Counted from the stretch's first letter, positions 30,742-41,280 are shown. The stretch: 64,000 nucleotides of DNA from Methylobacterium radiotolerans JCM 2831 (GCF_000019725.1 NC_010505.1:2344001-2408000), one strand, 5' to 3'. Program-made: numbers and translations. The notes: generated by a model from the letters alone, not told the origin.

Positions 30742-32442
30742 TCAGGCGGCCCGAACGGTCGCGAGGAAGCGGGATACCTCGGTGCCGAGCTGCTCCGACT
30801 GGCGCGATAGCGCGCTGGCTGCGCCGAGCACCTGCGTGGCGGCGGCACCCGTCGCCTCGGAGGCCTGGGCCACGCCCACGATGTTGCTCGTCACCTGATC
30901 CGTTCCGGTGGCCGCCTGGGCGACGTTGCGGACGATCTCCTGGGTCGCAGCCCCCTGCTGCTCCACCGCTGCCGCGATGGTGGTGGCCACACCGTTGATC
31001 TCCCGGATCCGCCCGGCGATCGCGTCGATGGCGGAGACCGCCTGGCCGGTCACGCCCTGGATCTGGGCGATCTGCTGGCTGATCTCCTCGGTGGCGCGCG
31101 CGGTCTGCCCCGCCAGCTCCTTGACCTCGGTGGCCACCACCGCGAAGCCGCGGCCCGCCTCGCCGGCGCGCGCCGCCTCGATGGTGGCGTTCAGCGCCAG
31201 GAGGTTCGTCTGAGCGGCGATGTTGGAGATCAGCCCGATCACCTCGCCGATGCGGGCGGCCGCCTGGGTCAGCGCCTGGACCAGGTGGTGGGTCTCGTCG
31301 GCCTCGCCGACCGCCGTCTGGGCGAGGTTGGCCGAGCCGAGCACCTGCCGGCCGATCTCCTGCACGGAGGAGCCCAGCTCCTCGGCGGCGGCCGCCACCG
31401 TCTGGACGTTGGCGGAGGCCTGCTCGGCGGCGGCCGCCACGGTGGTGGACTGGCTGGCGGTCTCGGTGGCGCTCGACGTCATGGCCTGGGCGGTCGTCTG
31501 CAGCTCCGTCGCCGAGGAGGACACCATCCCGACGATGCTTCCGACGGCGCGCTCGAAGCCGTCGGCGAGCTCGATCATGGTGCGTTTCCGCTCGGCGGCC
31601 GCGGCCGCGTCGGCCAGGCGCTTGACCTCGGCCTCCTCGGCGGCCTTGCGGGCGACCATGGCCTTGATGCCCTCGACCGCCTTGCCGACGGCGCCGATCT
31701 CGTCCCGGCGCGCGGCTTCCTTGATCTGGGCGTCGATCTCGCCCTGCGCCATGCGCTGCAGGACCTTGACCAAGCGGTCGAGCGGGCGCGCGATCCCGAT
31801 CGTCGCGATGAAGGTCGCCGCGATCAGGCCCGCCAGCATCCCGAGGCCGCTCACGACCAGCAGGGTCCGACGGGTCGCGTCGGTCTGTTCGGTCAGGTCG
31901 TCCGAACCCTTCTCCATGTAGAGCCTGATGTCTTCGGCCAGGGCGTTGCCGTCGGCGAGGAGGCTCGAGAAGATCGGGTCGATCGCCGAGTGGACGAGCG
32001 CGATCGCCTGGTCGTTCTGGTTGGCGATGCCCAGCCGGCGCACCTCGCTCACGTCACGGAGATAGCGTTCGATGCGGGCGCTCTGCTCGTCGATCTTCGC
32101 CACGAAGGCCGGTGCGTGCGCGCGAAGGACGGGAAGCAGCGCGTTCACCTGCGGGACGGCCGCTTCGAAGCCCCTGTCGGCCGCCTGCATCTGTCCCGCC
32201 TCGGTCTCCGCGATGATCCGGTAGACGAAGTAGTTGAGTTCGATGACCAGGCGATTGAGCCGGCGCGCCTCTCCGACGGCGGCCGCCTCGTTATTGATGA
32301 AGCGGCTGTAGCCGTCGTCGATCGTGGTCATTCGTGACTGGGCGTACCAGACGCAGCCGCCGACGATCGCACCGATTAAAGCGATGACGCCCAACAGCTT
32401 GGGCAGCACATTGATATTGGATAGGCGTAGCACGGCGTTCAT
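30742..32442 (-). CDS. methyl-accepting chemotaxis protein
   Basis: A 566-residue chemoreceptor. Membrane helices lie at about 13-33 and 194-216, enclosing a helical periplasmic sensor domain of about 160 residues. A HAMP domain (about 215-270) precedes the signalling domain, whose highly conserved tip ([20 protein letters not shown], then [11 protein letters not shown]) is intact. No C-terminal CheR-binding pentapeptide is seen. The gene is alone, with an AT-rich upstream region. The ligand is unknown. Confidence 0.95.
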   Translation of the reverse strand: MNAVLRLSNINVLPKLLGVIALIGAIVGGCVWYAQSRMTTIDDGYSRFINNEAAAVGEARRLNRLVIELNYFVYRIIAETEAGQMQAADRGFEAAVPQVNALLPVLRAHAPAFVAKIDEQSARIERYLRDVSEVRRLGIANQNDQAIALVHSAIDPIFSSLLADGNALAEDIRLYMEKGSDDLTEQTDATRRTLLVVSGLGMLAGLIAATFIATIGIARPLDRLVKVLQRMAQGEIDAQIKEAARRDEIGAVGKAVEGIKAMVARKAAEEAEVKRLADAAAAAERKRTMIELADGFERAVGSIVGMVSSSATELQTTAQAMTSSATETASQSTTVAAAAEQASANVQTVAAAAEELGSSVQEIGRQVLGSANLAQTAVGEADETHHLVQALTQAAARIGEVIGLISNIAAQTNLLALNATIEAARAGEAGRGFAVVATEVKELAGQTARATEEISQQIAQIQGVTGQAVSAIDAIAGRIREINGVATTIAAAVEQQGAATQEIVRNVAQAATGTDQVTSNIVGVAQASEATGAAATQVLGAASALSRQSEQLGTEVSRFLATVRAA

Positions 32443-32858
32443 GCCCCAGATCAGGAAAGCTGACTCGCGTAGATTCGTTGATGCATGACCCTGATCAACA
32501 CGTGTAAAGAAGATGCTAATCGACTTGTCGTGTCAAGAGAGGTGCGAAATGTACATTTTTCCGTGGCCGAATGTGATATTGATTTCACCGTTAAAGCAAT
32601 GATTTGGTTCGAATAACGACATTAGAACCATTAAAACAACTAAGATTGCACGCCAACTCAGGATACTTGTCATCGAAAATACCGGCGCCATTCGCGCGGT
32701 TGCCCTCCTCGGATATGCACCGGGACGATTGCGGGTGCAGGGGCTGGGCTGCGGGGGGCTGCGAGGCCCGTGGTCGCGGCCCACCTTTCCGGCGGATGCG
32801 TCGGGCTCCACATAGAAGGCCCTGCACGCCGCCCGCGTGCCCACGGAATCCCGAGCGC
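32443..32858. other. 416-nt AT-rich divergent intergenic region
   Basis: The stretch from about 32480 to 32690 is strikingly AT-rich compared with the rest of the window. It contains a perfect -35 hexamer TTGACA on the minus strand (32536-32531) facing the chemoreceptor gene, though no strong -10 follows. A 17-codon frame starting at 32548 is probably chance. The right part returns to normal composition. Confidence 0.5.
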
Positions 32859-33254
32859 ATGTCCAAGCCCGTCCACGCCATGATCCGCGTCCTCGAGGAG
32901 GAGCGCGCGCGCGACTACTACGCCCGGGCCTTCGGCCTCGAGGTCTCCGACCGGTTCGACTTCCCGGACTTCACCCTCGTCTACATGCGGGACCCGGCCT
33001 CGCCGTTCGAGCTGGAGCTCACGGTGAACAAGGGCCGCGACAAGCCCTACGATCTCGGCGACGGCTACGGGCACATCGCCTTCGTGGTCGACGACGTGGA
33101 GGCCGAGCACGCCCGGCACCGGCGCGAGGGCTTCACCGCCACCGACGTCAAGACCCTCAAGCACGGGGACGACGTGCTCGCGCGGTTCTTCTTCGCCACC
33201 GACCCGGACGGTTACAAGATCGAGGTCATCCAGCGCGGCGGCCGCTTCGCGTGA
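32859..33254 (+). CDS. VOC-family protein, lactoylglutathione lyase-like
   Basis: A 131-residue vicinal-oxygen-chelate protein. It starts MSKPVHAMIRVLEEERARDY and has two beta-alpha-beta-beta-beta repeats. Metal-ligand positions of glyoxalase I are recognisable: His7, Glu56 in FELELT, His75 in GYGHIAFVV, and Glu126 in GYKIEVIQ. Glyoxalase I converts the methylglyoxal-glutathione adduct to lactoylglutathione, a pathway relevant to one-carbon metabolisers, but other VOC activities are possible. The next gene starts close by or overlapping. Confidence 0.8.
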   Translation: MSKPVHAMIRVLEEERARDYYARAFGLEVSDRFDFPDFTLVYMRDPASPFELELTVNKGRDKPYDLGDGYGHIAFVVDDVEAEHARHRREGFTATDVKTLKHGDDVLARFFFATDPDGYKIEVIQRGGRFA

Positions 33255-33298
33255 CCGATCCGACGCGCGCCCTCCATCCCGACACATCGCCGCGAGCC

Positions 33299-33886
33299 AT
33301 GCCCGACACGACCCGCATCGTCTGCATCCGCCACGGGCAGTCGACCTTCAACGCCGCGCACAAGCTCGGGCGCGGCGATCCCGGCCTGCCCGACGCGCGC
33401 CTGACCGAACTCGGCCAAGCCCAGGCCCGGGCCGCGCGGGAGCGGCTCCGGGCGATCCCCTTCGATCTCGTGGTGGTCTCGCCCCTGACCCGCGCCATCG
33501 AGACCGCCGCGATCCTGTTCGGCGAGCATCCGAGCCGGCCGCACGTGCTCGTCGAGGTGCTGCACCGCGAGTGCCAGGAGAGCAGCTGCGACGTCGGCCG
33601 GGCCGCCTCGGAGATCGCCGCGGAGTTCCCGCACCTCGATGTCGGGCACCTGCCCGAGGTCTGGTGGCACGCGGAGCCGGGCTGCGAGGTCGGCGGCTAC
33701 CCGGTGGAGCCGCGCCCCCTGTTCGACGCCCGGGTCGCGGCGTTCCGCGACTGGCTGCGGGCCCGGCCGGAGACCACCATCGCGGTGGTCGGCCACGGCA
33801 CGTTCTTCTATCACCTGACCGGCACGTTCCTGGAGAATTGCGGGTCGATCGAGCTGGATCTCGACGCCGCGCCCGCGGCGGCCTGA
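33299..33886 (+). CDS. histidine phosphatase family protein
   Basis: A 195-residue phosphoglycerate-mutase-like phosphatase. The catalytic RHGQ motif is at residues 11-14 (His12), the second histidine at about 166 in VVGHGTFF, and SPLTRAIETA provides the conserved Arg. A GTG at 33251, overlapping the previous stop codon, is in frame and could be the true coupled start, adding 16 residues. The substrate is unknown. It ends 1 nt before the convergent gene at 33887. Confidence 0.88.
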   Translation: MPDTTRIVCIRHGQSTFNAAHKLGRGDPGLPDARLTELGQAQARAARERLRAIPFDLVVVSPLTRAIETAAILFGEHPSRPHVLVEVLHRECQESSCDVGRAASEIAAEFPHLDVGHLPEVWWHAEPGCEVGGYPVEPRPLFDARVAAFRDWLRARPETTIAVVGHGTFFYHLTGTFLENCGSIELDLDAAPAAA

Positions 33887-34603
33887 TCAGGCCGGCACCC
33901 CGGCGCGCGCCGCGTCCAAGCGCTGACGGGCGCCGGAGAGGGCGATCTCGGGCGCCTGCCGGCCGATGGCGAGGACGTCCGCGAGGATCGCGCAGGCCTC
34001 GCCCCAGGTCCCGGCCACGAAGGGCGCCGCGCCCTCGGCCACCTCCGCGGCGCAGCGCGCGTCCTCGCCCGCCCGTTGCGCGGCCGTCGCGGTGCGTGAC
34101 GCCGCGGCGGTGAGGGCGCCCTCGCGCCAGCGCCGCGCCTGGGCGGCCGCCTGCGCGCGGGCGCCGGCCCGCCACGCGGCCGCGTTCGCCGCCGCCAGGG
34201 CCGCGGGCCAGTCCGGCGCGCCCGCGCAGGCTTCCGCGTCCGCCGCCAGGCCGGCGACGGCGCAGAGCGGCGCCAGGATGCGGCGGACGCTCTCCAGCGC
34301 CAGCCGCCGGGTGCGGGCGGCCTCGATCTCCGGGGTGTCGGCGCTGCCCGACAGGCGCAGGACGAAGGCCATCAGCTGGGGCCGCGCCTCGTCCGGCATG
34401 GCGTCGTTGAGCCCGAGGGCGTAGGCCGCGGCCGGCCGCGAGAAGCAGGGCGGGCAGTCGGCGCTGGAGCGTATCGCCCGGTAGGGCAGCCCCGCGGCCA
34501 CGATCGCCGCCTCGTTGATGCAGGTCCCGCCGTCGGGGCCGGGGAAGGGATGCGATCCGGCGAGCAGACGCCAGTTCAGGATCGTCGCGAAGTCGGGATG
34601 CAT
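33887..34603 (-). CDS. conserved hypothetical protein, 238 aa
   Basis: The start is placed at MHPDFATILNWRLLAGSHPF. The N-terminal 85 residues contain distinctive GPDGGTCINEAAIVAAGLPY and ADCPPCFSRP segments, with cysteines in a CxxC-like arrangement (CPPC), typical of a conserved unknown family in alphaproteobacteria. The remainder is Ala-rich and helical with many Arg. No signal peptide or membrane helix is seen. I cannot assign a function. Confidence 0.7.
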   Translation of the reverse strand: MHPDFATILNWRLLAGSHPFPGPDGGTCINEAAIVAAGLPYRAIRSSADCPPCFSRPAAAYALGLNDAMPDEARPQLMAFVLRLSGSADTPEIEAARTRRLALESVRRILAPLCAVAGLAADAEACAGAPDWPAALAAANAAAWRAGARAQAAAQARRWREGALTAAASRTATAAQRAGEDARCAAEVAEGAAPFVAGTWGEACAILADVLAIGRQAPEIALSGARQRLDAARAGVPA

Positions 34604-34664
34604 CGGCGCGCTCTCCGTCTCGGTCGCGCAGCGTGGCACGCCGCGCCCCGGAAGGCGAGGCCCT

Positions 34665-35657
34665 TCATCCGCCGAGGCCCGGCGCGAGGCCGGAGAGCAT
34701 CGCGGTGCCCAGGACCAGCACGAAGGCGGCGGCGACGAGCTCGAGGCCGCCGAGCGCCAGCAGCCCGGCCTGCCCCCGTCCGCCCGCGAGGCGCAGCGCC
34801 ATCCGCTTGGCGAAGACCGCGAGGCAGGCCAGCGCGGTCGTGGTCACCGCCGTGCCGAGGGCCATCGCCAGGACCGCCAGCACGCCCGCCCCGGGCACGC
34901 CCTGCGACACCGCGAAGACCAGGACCAGCACCGCCCCCGCGCAGGGGCGCGTGCCCGCCGCCAGCACCACCCCGGCGCGCTCGCGCCACGTGTCGAGGGT
35001 GTCGAGGGCCTGCGGACCGGGCAGGTGGTTGCAGCCCGGTCCGCAGCCCGCGCCGAGATTGGCGAGGCGGCCGGCCTTGCGCCACGTCAGGACCAGCCCG
35101 ATCAGCGCGACGAGGGCGAAGCTCACGGTCTCGATCAGGGTGCCGGCCCGGGTGATGCTCGCCGCCGTGGCGTTGAGGGCCAGCGTGCCGAGCCCGACGA
35201 TCGCCCCGGCCACGCAGGCCTGGAGCAGCGCGGCGAGGACGCTCAGCGCGGCGCCGCGCCGGAGCGCCCGCTCCCCCGCCAGGATGTAGCCCGCGATCAC
35301 CGCCTTGCCGTGGCCCGGGCCGGCGGCGTGGAACACGCCGTACGCGAAGGCGAGGCCGATGAGCGGGGTCCAGCTGCCGCCGCCTCGCAGCGCGCTCACC
35401 GCGGCGTTGAGGCTGCGGGAGAAGCTCGCCTGGAGCGCCAGGATCACGCCGCCGAGCCCCGTGGCGGCCGGGGCGGCCTCCCGGAAGCCGATGCCGAAGG
35501 GCGAGCGCGGCGGCGGCGCGGCGAGGCCGGGCGCGACGAGCCACGCGATCGCGGCCGCCAGCAACGCGGCCAGCGCGATGGCCGCGGCCATGAGGCCGAG
35601 CCTCAGCCCCAGCCGCCCCGCCCCGGCGGGGGCGACGATCCCGACGCCTACGGACAT
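34665..35657 (-). CDS. NicO/RcnA-type nickel-cobalt transporter
   Basis: A 330-residue membrane protein of the NicO family. The motif FAYGVFHAAGPGHGKAVIAG (about 104-123) with its His residues is the family signature, and six or more hydrophobic helices follow. A Cys/His-containing loop (GAGCGPGCNHLPG, about 202-214) may bind metal. RcnA-type proteins export nickel or cobalt, though other members are importers. It overlaps the end of the DUF1007 gene by 10 nt, so the two form an operon. Confidence 0.85.
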   Translation of the reverse strand: MSVGVGIVAPAGAGRLGLRLGLMAAAIALAALLAAAIAWLVAPGLAAPPPRSPFGIGFREAAPAATGLGGVILALQASFSRSLNAAVSALRGGGSWTPLIGLAFAYGVFHAAGPGHGKAVIAGYILAGERALRRGAALSVLAALLQACVAGAIVGLGTLALNATAASITRAGTLIETVSFALVALIGLVLTWRKAGRLANLGAGCGPGCNHLPGPQALDTLDTWRERAGVVLAAGTRPCAGAVLVLVFAVSQGVPGAGVLAVLAMALGTAVTTTALACLAVFAKRMALRLAGGRGQAGLLALGGLELVAAAFVLVLGTAMLSGLAPGLGG

Positions 35658-36334
35658 GCCACGAGGACCCGGCTGGCGAACTGCACCCCGTAGGTCGAGG
35701 CGGCGGTGAGCGCCTCGAAGAAGGCCTCGGTCATGCCCGGCGACCCGGCATCGGCCGTCTTCGGCTGCTCGGTCTTCGGCCGGGTGACCGTGGCGGCGCA
35801 GCCCTGGGGCGCCCCCGCGAGGGTCGCGGCGTCGGCGCCCTCGGCGAACGAGAAGGCGACGAAGTAGGTCGGATCGTAGACCTCCAGCGCGGCGACTCCC
35901 CGCCCCTGCTGGACCGGAGTCTTGAGGGGCAGCAGGAAGGTCATGACCAGCGCCCGGTCGTCCATATGCGCCGCCGGCTCCTTCGGATCGCCGAAGGCCT
36001 GGTCCTTGCCGCCGACCTTCAGCTTCGTGAAGTAGCCGAACTCGGCGAGGTTGGCGGTGTTCTCGGCGGCGAGCCCGGCGAGTTCCTCCGGGCTGAGTTT
36101 GCCGTCCTTGTCGGTGTCGAGGCCCTGCGTGACGAAGGCCGTGTACTCGGGGTCGAAGCTCCACGTGTCGCGGACGCCGACGAGCTTGCCGCCCTCGTAG
36201 ACGAGCTGGGCCTTGGCGGTCACCCAGACATGCGGGTGGGCGGCGGCGGCCGAGGCGGCGCAGCCGAGGGCGGCGGCCAGCAGAAGGGCGGGCGGTTTCG
36301 GACAGTGCGCGGCGATCGGCATGGGCGGAGGCAC
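35648..36334 (-). CDS. DUF1007 family periplasmic protein
   Basis: A 228-residue secreted protein. A signal peptide ends near AAAA before HPHVWVTAKAQLVYEGG, the DUF1007 signature. Residues 93-104 (DTDKDGKLSPEE) form a clear EF-hand-like calcium loop. Such proteins are usually encoded with NicO transporters, as here, and probably deliver or bind metal in the periplasm. The start may be this ATG or one 4 codons later. Confidence 0.85.
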   Translation of the reverse strand: MPPPMPIAAHCPKPPALLLAAALGCAASAAAAHPHVWVTAKAQLVYEGGKLVGVRDTWSFDPEYTAFVTQGLDTDKDGKLSPEELAGLAAENTANLAEFGYFTKLKVGGKDQAFGDPKEPAAHMDDRALVMTFLLPLKTPVQQGRGVAALEVYDPTYFVAFSFAEGADAATLAGAPQGCAATVTRPKTEQPKTADAGSPGMTEAFFEALTAASTYGVQFASRVLVACP

Positions 36335-36416
36335 GCTCGCGGAGGGAGGCGGTCAGGCCGGATCTCCTCGCGCGCCGGTTGGGCGAAAGCGAGGCGCCGT
36401 ACCGACCCCGCGCCGG

Positions 36417-37322
36417 TCACTCGCCCCCGTCGAGGCCCATCAGCTGAAAGCTGACCCGCAGGTCGTTCGACATCGGGATGTCGAGGCGCTCGCCGTTGGG
36501 CAGCCGCTTGAGGAACCACCGCTCGTAGGTCCAGCGCAGTGCCCGGGATTCGGCGAGCCGGGTGAAGGTCTGCTGCACGAGGCCGGCGAGTTCCGAGTCG
36601 TCCTTGCGGAACATGATGCCGTAGGGCTCGTAGGAGAGCTTGTCGGGCAGGACCGTGTAGTCCGCCCCGTCCTTCGCGTCCGTCGCGATCAGCCCGTAGA
36701 GCAGCACGTCGTCGGTGGCGAAGGCGTCGGCCTTGCCGGCCTTCACCATCGCGTAGGAGGCGGCATGGTCTGGGGCGGTCACCACCTGCGCGTTGATCTT
36801 CAGGCGGGCGAGCTGGTCGCGCACGGCCTTCTCGTTGGTGGTGCCGGCCGTCACCACGACTGTCCTCCCGCCGAGATCCCGGTAGGAGGCGATGCCCGAT
36901 CCGCGCCTCACCAGCAGTTGCGTCGCGCTGATGTAGTCCACGGGCGAGAAGGCGACCTGCTTGCGGCGCTCGGCATTGGCGGTGGTCGAGCCGCACTCGA
37001 GGTCGATCTTGCCGGAGGTCACCGCCTCGATGCGCGTCTCGGCGGTGACCGGCGCGTAGCGGATCTTCACGGGCCGGCCGATCGCCGCCTGGACGTCGTC
37101 GGCGATCTCGCCGCAGAGGTCGATGGCGTAGCCGATCGGGCGGGGGCTGCCGTCCGGCTGCTTGCCCTCCACGAAGGAGAACGGCACCGAGCTCTCCCGG
37201 TAGCCGAGGACGATCTCCCCGCGCTCGGCGACGCTCCTGAGTGTCCCGGTGAGCACCTCGACGGCGGAGGCAGGCGTCGCCGCCAGCGCCAGCACCACAA
37301 CCGCGACGAGTCGCATCGTCAT
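36417..37322 (-). CDS. lone glutamate/aspartate-type ABC binding protein
   Basis: A 301-residue GltI-like solute-binding protein. The start MTMRLVAVVVLALAATPASA is fixed by a GGAGG site just upstream and gives a clean signal peptide. The mature part shows the Glt signature GYRESSVPFSFVEG and GKIDLECGSTTANAERRKQV. No permease or ATPase gene is adjacent, so it may share the complete gltIJKL system at 44901-48266. It precedes no operon partner; dctA lies upstream in the same direction. Confidence 0.9.
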   Translation of the reverse strand: MTMRLVAVVVLALAATPASAVEVLTGTLRSVAERGEIVLGYRESSVPFSFVEGKQPDGSPRPIGYAIDLCGEIADDVQAAIGRPVKIRYAPVTAETRIEAVTSGKIDLECGSTTANAERRKQVAFSPVDYISATQLLVRRGSGIASYRDLGGRTVVVTAGTTNEKAVRDQLARLKINAQVVTAPDHAASYAMVKAGKADAFATDDVLLYGLIATDAKDGADYTVLPDKLSYEPYGIMFRKDDSELAGLVQQTFTRLAESRALRWTYERWFLKRLPNGERLDIPMSNDLRVSFQLMGLDGGE

Positions 37323-37446
37323 CACTCGGCCTCCGAAGGGCACCGCACAAGCCACGCCGCGATTCCGGGCACCCGTGAGAGCGCTCATGAGAGCGGCCTT
37401 CTTGCGCCCGCCATCCCGGCGCGCGCAGATTTCCCGGGACCGGCCC

Positions 37447-38727
37447 CTACTCCGCGGGCGAGGCCACCGTGCCGACATGGTCGAGGCGCTGGTCGGTGGT
37501 GCTGAGCTGGCCCTCCCACTTGGCGACCGCCACGGTGGCGACGCTGTTGCCCAGCACGTTGGTGGCCGACCGGCCCATGTCGAGGAACTGGTCGATCCCG
37601 ATGATCAGCAGCAGCCCGGCCTCCGGGATGTTGAAGTGCGACAGCGTCGCCGAGATCACCACCAGCGAGGCGCGCGGCACGCCGGCCATGCCCTTCGAGG
37701 TCACCATCAGCAGGAGCAGCATCGTGAGCTGCTGGCCCCAGCTCAGCGGGATGTTGTAGGCCTGCGCGATGAACATCACCGCGAAGGTGCAGTACATCAT
37801 CGAGCCGTCGAGGTTGAACGAGTAGCCCATCGGCAGAACGAACGACGTGATGCGGTTCGGCACCCCGAACTTCTCCAGGTTCGTCAGCATCTTCGGGTAG
37901 GCCGCCTCGCTCGACGCGGTCGAGAAGGCCAGGACGAAGGGCTCCTTGATCAGGTTGAACAGCCGCGCGATGCCGCCGGCCCCGAGCATCAGGAAGCCGA
38001 CCCCCATCAGCAGCACCCAGAGCACGCCGAGGCCGATGTAGAACTCCACGAGGAACTTGCCGTAGGTGATCAGCACGCCGATGCCCTGCGTGGTGATGGT
38101 CGCCGCGATGGCGGCGAACACCGCCACGGGGGCGAACATCATCACGTAGCCCGTCACCTTGAGCATCACGTCGGCGACGCCCTCGATACCCTGCGCGAGC
38201 AGGCGCCCCTTCTCGCCGAGGGCGGCGAGGCCCACGCCGAAGAAGATCGAGAAGACCACGATCTGCAGGATCTCGTTGTTGGCCATCGCCTCGACGGCGC
38301 TCTTCGGCACGAGGTGCGTCACGAACTCCTTGAGCGAGAGCGAGGCCGCCTTGAGCCCGGTGCCGGCCCCGGCATCGGGCAGCGGCAGGTTCAGGTTGTG
38401 GCCGGGCTGCATCAGGTTGACCATGATGAGGCCGAGCATCAGCGAGCAGAACGAGGCGCCGACGAACCAGAGCAGCGCCTTGCCGCCGACCCGGCCGACC
38501 GACGCCGTGTCCCCGAGATGCGCGATGCCGACCACCAGCGTGGAGAAGACCAGCGGCGCGATGATCATCTTGATCAGCCGCAGGAACACGTCGGAGACCA
38601 GCGCGATGTAGCCGGCGATCTCCTTGGCGGTCTGCGGGTCGGGCCAGGTGATGCTGCAGGCGTAGCCGACGGCGATTCCGAGGAGCATGCCGACGAAGAT
38701 CATCGTCGTGAGTCGCGACCCTGCCAT
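37447..38727 (-). CDS. dctA: C4-dicarboxylate:cation symporter DctA
   Basis: A 426-residue member of the DAACS family. The start MAGSRLTTMIFVGMLLG has a GAGGAG site upstream. Family features are visible: the serine-rich hairpin (FVLAFSTASSEAAYPKML), the NxDG-type segment GYSFNLDGSMMYCTFAVMFI and the helix with MVTSKGMAGVPRASLVV. DctA takes up succinate, malate and fumarate. A glutamate:proton symporter (GltP) is the main alternative, but length and motifs fit DctA better. It is divergent from livH. Confidence 0.92.
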   Translation of the reverse strand: MAGSRLTTMIFVGMLLGIAVGYACSITWPDPQTAKEIAGYIALVSDVFLRLIKMIIAPLVFSTLVVGIAHLGDTASVGRVGGKALLWFVGASFCSLMLGLIMVNLMQPGHNLNLPLPDAGAGTGLKAASLSLKEFVTHLVPKSAVEAMANNEILQIVVFSIFFGVGLAALGEKGRLLAQGIEGVADVMLKVTGYVMMFAPVAVFAAIAATITTQGIGVLITYGKFLVEFYIGLGVLWVLLMGVGFLMLGAGGIARLFNLIKEPFVLAFSTASSEAAYPKMLTNLEKFGVPNRITSFVLPMGYSFNLDGSMMYCTFAVMFIAQAYNIPLSWGQQLTMLLLLMVTSKGMAGVPRASLVVISATLSHFNIPEAGLLLIIGIDQFLDMGRSATNVLGNSVATVAVAKWEGQLSTTDQRLDHVGTVASPAE

Positions 38728-38969
38728 CGGTACTGCTCCTCGCACGGGCCCGGGATGATCGAGCATTTCAATTCGTTAACGTGTCGCAGGAACTGCGCCA
38801 CACGCAAGCCCGACCAGGGGGCGTTACTGGCGTGGTCGACTGTTTTCACGCGACGCTCGGGCGGCGATGAAACCTGTGGCCGGTGTGCTACGGCTGCGGT
38901 ACGAGACTTGCCCCGCCAAGCTGCCTGCGCTCTCCGTAGGCGGCCCAAGCAACCTGCGCGCGAGAGTTC

Positions 38970-39887
38970 ATGGACGTCTTCGTACAGCAGCTCATCAACG
39001 GGCTGACGCTCGGCTCGATCTACGGCCTGATCGCGATCGGCTACACGATGGTGTTCGGCATCATCGGCATGGTGAACTTCGCCCACGGCGACGTCTTCAT
39101 GGTCTCCTGCTTCATCGCGCTCATCACCTTCCTGCTGCTGACGGTCTGGCTCGGGGTCAGCTCCATCGCGCTGGCCTTCCTGGTGGTGCTGGTGGTCGCC
39201 ATGGCGCTCACCGCCCTGTGGGGCTGGGCGATCGAGCGGGTGGCCTACCGGCCGCTGCGCGGCTCGTTCCGGCTAGCGCCCCTGATCTCGGCGATCGGCG
39301 TCTCGATCTTCCTGTCGAACTTCGTGCAGGTCGTGCAGGGCGCGCGCAACAAGCCGACCCCGCCGATGCTGTCGGGCGGCATCACCCTGTTCGAGCGCGA
39401 CGGCTACGCGGTGTTCCTGGCCTGGAAGCAGGTGCTGATCATGGCGGTCACTGCCGTGCTGCTCACCGGCTTCTGGTACCTCGTGCAGCGCACGCCCTTC
39501 GGCCGGGCGCAGCGCGCCTGCGAGCAGGACCGCAAGATGGCGGCGCTGCTCGGCATCGACGTGGACCGCACGATCTCGCTGACCTTCGTGCTCGGCGCGG
39601 CGCTCGCGGCCGTCGCGGGCGTCCTCTACCTCATGTACTACGGCGTCGTGTCCTTCTCGGACGGGTTCGTGCCCGGCGTGAAGGCGTTCACGGCGGCGGT
39701 GCTCGGCGGCATCGGCTCCCTGCCCGGCGCGGTGCTCGGCGGCCTGATCATCGGGCTGATCGAGACCTTCTGGTCGGCCTATTTCTCCATCGAGTACAAG
39801 GACGTCGCCGCCTTCTCGATCCTGGCGATCGTGCTGATCTTCATGCCGTCGGGCATCCTGGGCCGGCCCGAGGTCGAGAAAGTCTGA
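38970..39887 (+). CDS. livH: branched-chain amino-acid ABC transporter permease LivH
   Basis: A 305-residue inner-membrane permease. It begins [20 protein letters not shown], the family signature, and has about eight hydrophobic helices. With LivM it forms the channel for leucine, isoleucine, valine or related substrates. Its stop codon overlaps the livM start (TGATG). It opens the livHMGF operon. Confidence 0.97.
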   Translation: MDVFVQQLINGLTLGSIYGLIAIGYTMVFGIIGMVNFAHGDVFMVSCFIALITFLLLTVWLGVSSIALAFLVVLVVAMALTALWGWAIERVAYRPLRGSFRLAPLISAIGVSIFLSNFVQVVQGARNKPTPPMLSGGITLFERDGYAVFLAWKQVLIMAVTAVLLTGFWYLVQRTPFGRAQRACEQDRKMAALLGIDVDRTISLTFVLGAALAAVAGVLYLMYYGVVSFSDGFVPGVKAFTAAVLGGIGSLPGAVLGGLIIGLIETFWSAYFSIEYKDVAAFSILAIVLIFMPSGILGRPEVEKV

Positions 39888-41280
39888 TGGCCGCCTCGCA
39901 GAACGCTCTCCCCGGCTCCGCGATGGCCGGCATCCTGCGCGACGCCGCCCTCTACGCCCTCGTCACCTTCGGCCTCTGCGTCCCGATCATCGCCTTCCGC
40001 ACCGATCCCGGGCCCGGGACCGAGTTGGTGCTGGTGCCGCGCTGGGGGCTGGTGGCGGCGCTCTGCGCGGCGATCTTCGTGCTGCGCCTCGTCCAGCGCC
40101 TCGTGCTGCTGCGCCGCGACGCGCGGCGGGCGCTGACCCCCGCCCCGGCCCAGGCCACCGAGGCGGTGCACGGCGAGCCCGACGCCGGGCAGAAGACCTC
40201 GAAGGTCGGTCTCTGGCTGTTCATCTTCGTCGCGCTGACCCTGCCGATGATCTCCGCGCTGGCGACCGGCGGCCTGTCCTCGGCCCGCTACTGGATCGAC
40301 CTCGGCATCCTGATCCTCACCTACGTGATGCTCGGCTGGGGCCTGAACATCGTGGTCGGCCTCGCGGGCCTCCTCGACCTCGGCTACGTCGCCTTCTACG
40401 CGGTGGGGGCCTACTCCTACGCGCTGCTCTCGACCACCTTCGGCCTGTCGTTCTGGGTCTGCCTGCCGCTGGCGGGCCTGTTCGCGGGCCTGTGGGGGAT
40501 GATCCTCGGCTTCCCGGTGCTGCGCCTGCGCGGCGACTACCTCGCCATCGTCACCCTGGCCTTCGGCGAGATCATCCGCCTCGTCCTGATCAACTGGACC
40601 GACGTCACCGGCGGCGGCGCGGGCATCTCTTCGATCCCGCGGGCGACCTTCTTCGGCATCCCGTTCACGGCGGGCGAGGGCGGGTTCGCGGCGACCTTCG
40701 GCATCCCGTACGACTCGATGCACCGCCTCGTCTTCCTGTACTACCTGATCCTGGCGCTGGCCCTGATCACCAACTTCGTCACCCTGCGCCTGCGCCGCCT
40801 GCCGATCGGGCGGGCCTGGGAGGCCCTGCGCGAGGACGAGATCGCCTGCCGGTCGCTGGGCATCGACACGACGGCCACGAAGCTCACGGCCTTCGCGCTG
40901 GGCGCGGCCTTCGGGGGCTTCGCGGGCTCGTTCTTCGCCGTGCGCCAGGGCTTCATCAGCCCGGAGAGCTTCAACTTCCTCGAGAGCGCCATCATCCTGG
41001 CGATCGTGGTGCTGGGCGGCATGGGCAGCCAGGTCGGCGTCGCCATCGCCGCGGTGGCGATGGTCGGCGGCCCGGAGATGCTGCGCAACCTCGGCTTCCT
41101 GAAGGCCGTGTTCGGCGAGGGCTTCGACCCCAGCGAGTACCGCCTGCTCCTGTTCGGGCTGGCCATGGTCGCCATGATGGTCTGGCGACCCCGCGGCCTG
41201 ATCTCGGAGCGGATGCCGTCCGTGTCGCTGGGCCAGCGGCGCGCGGTCTCGGGCGCCCACGTCAGCGAGGGGCACGGCTG

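Noticed and set aside
32548..32601. A 17-codon frame in the AT-rich island
   Set aside because: It is very short, lacks a clear ribosome binding site and is expected by chance in AT-rich DNA.
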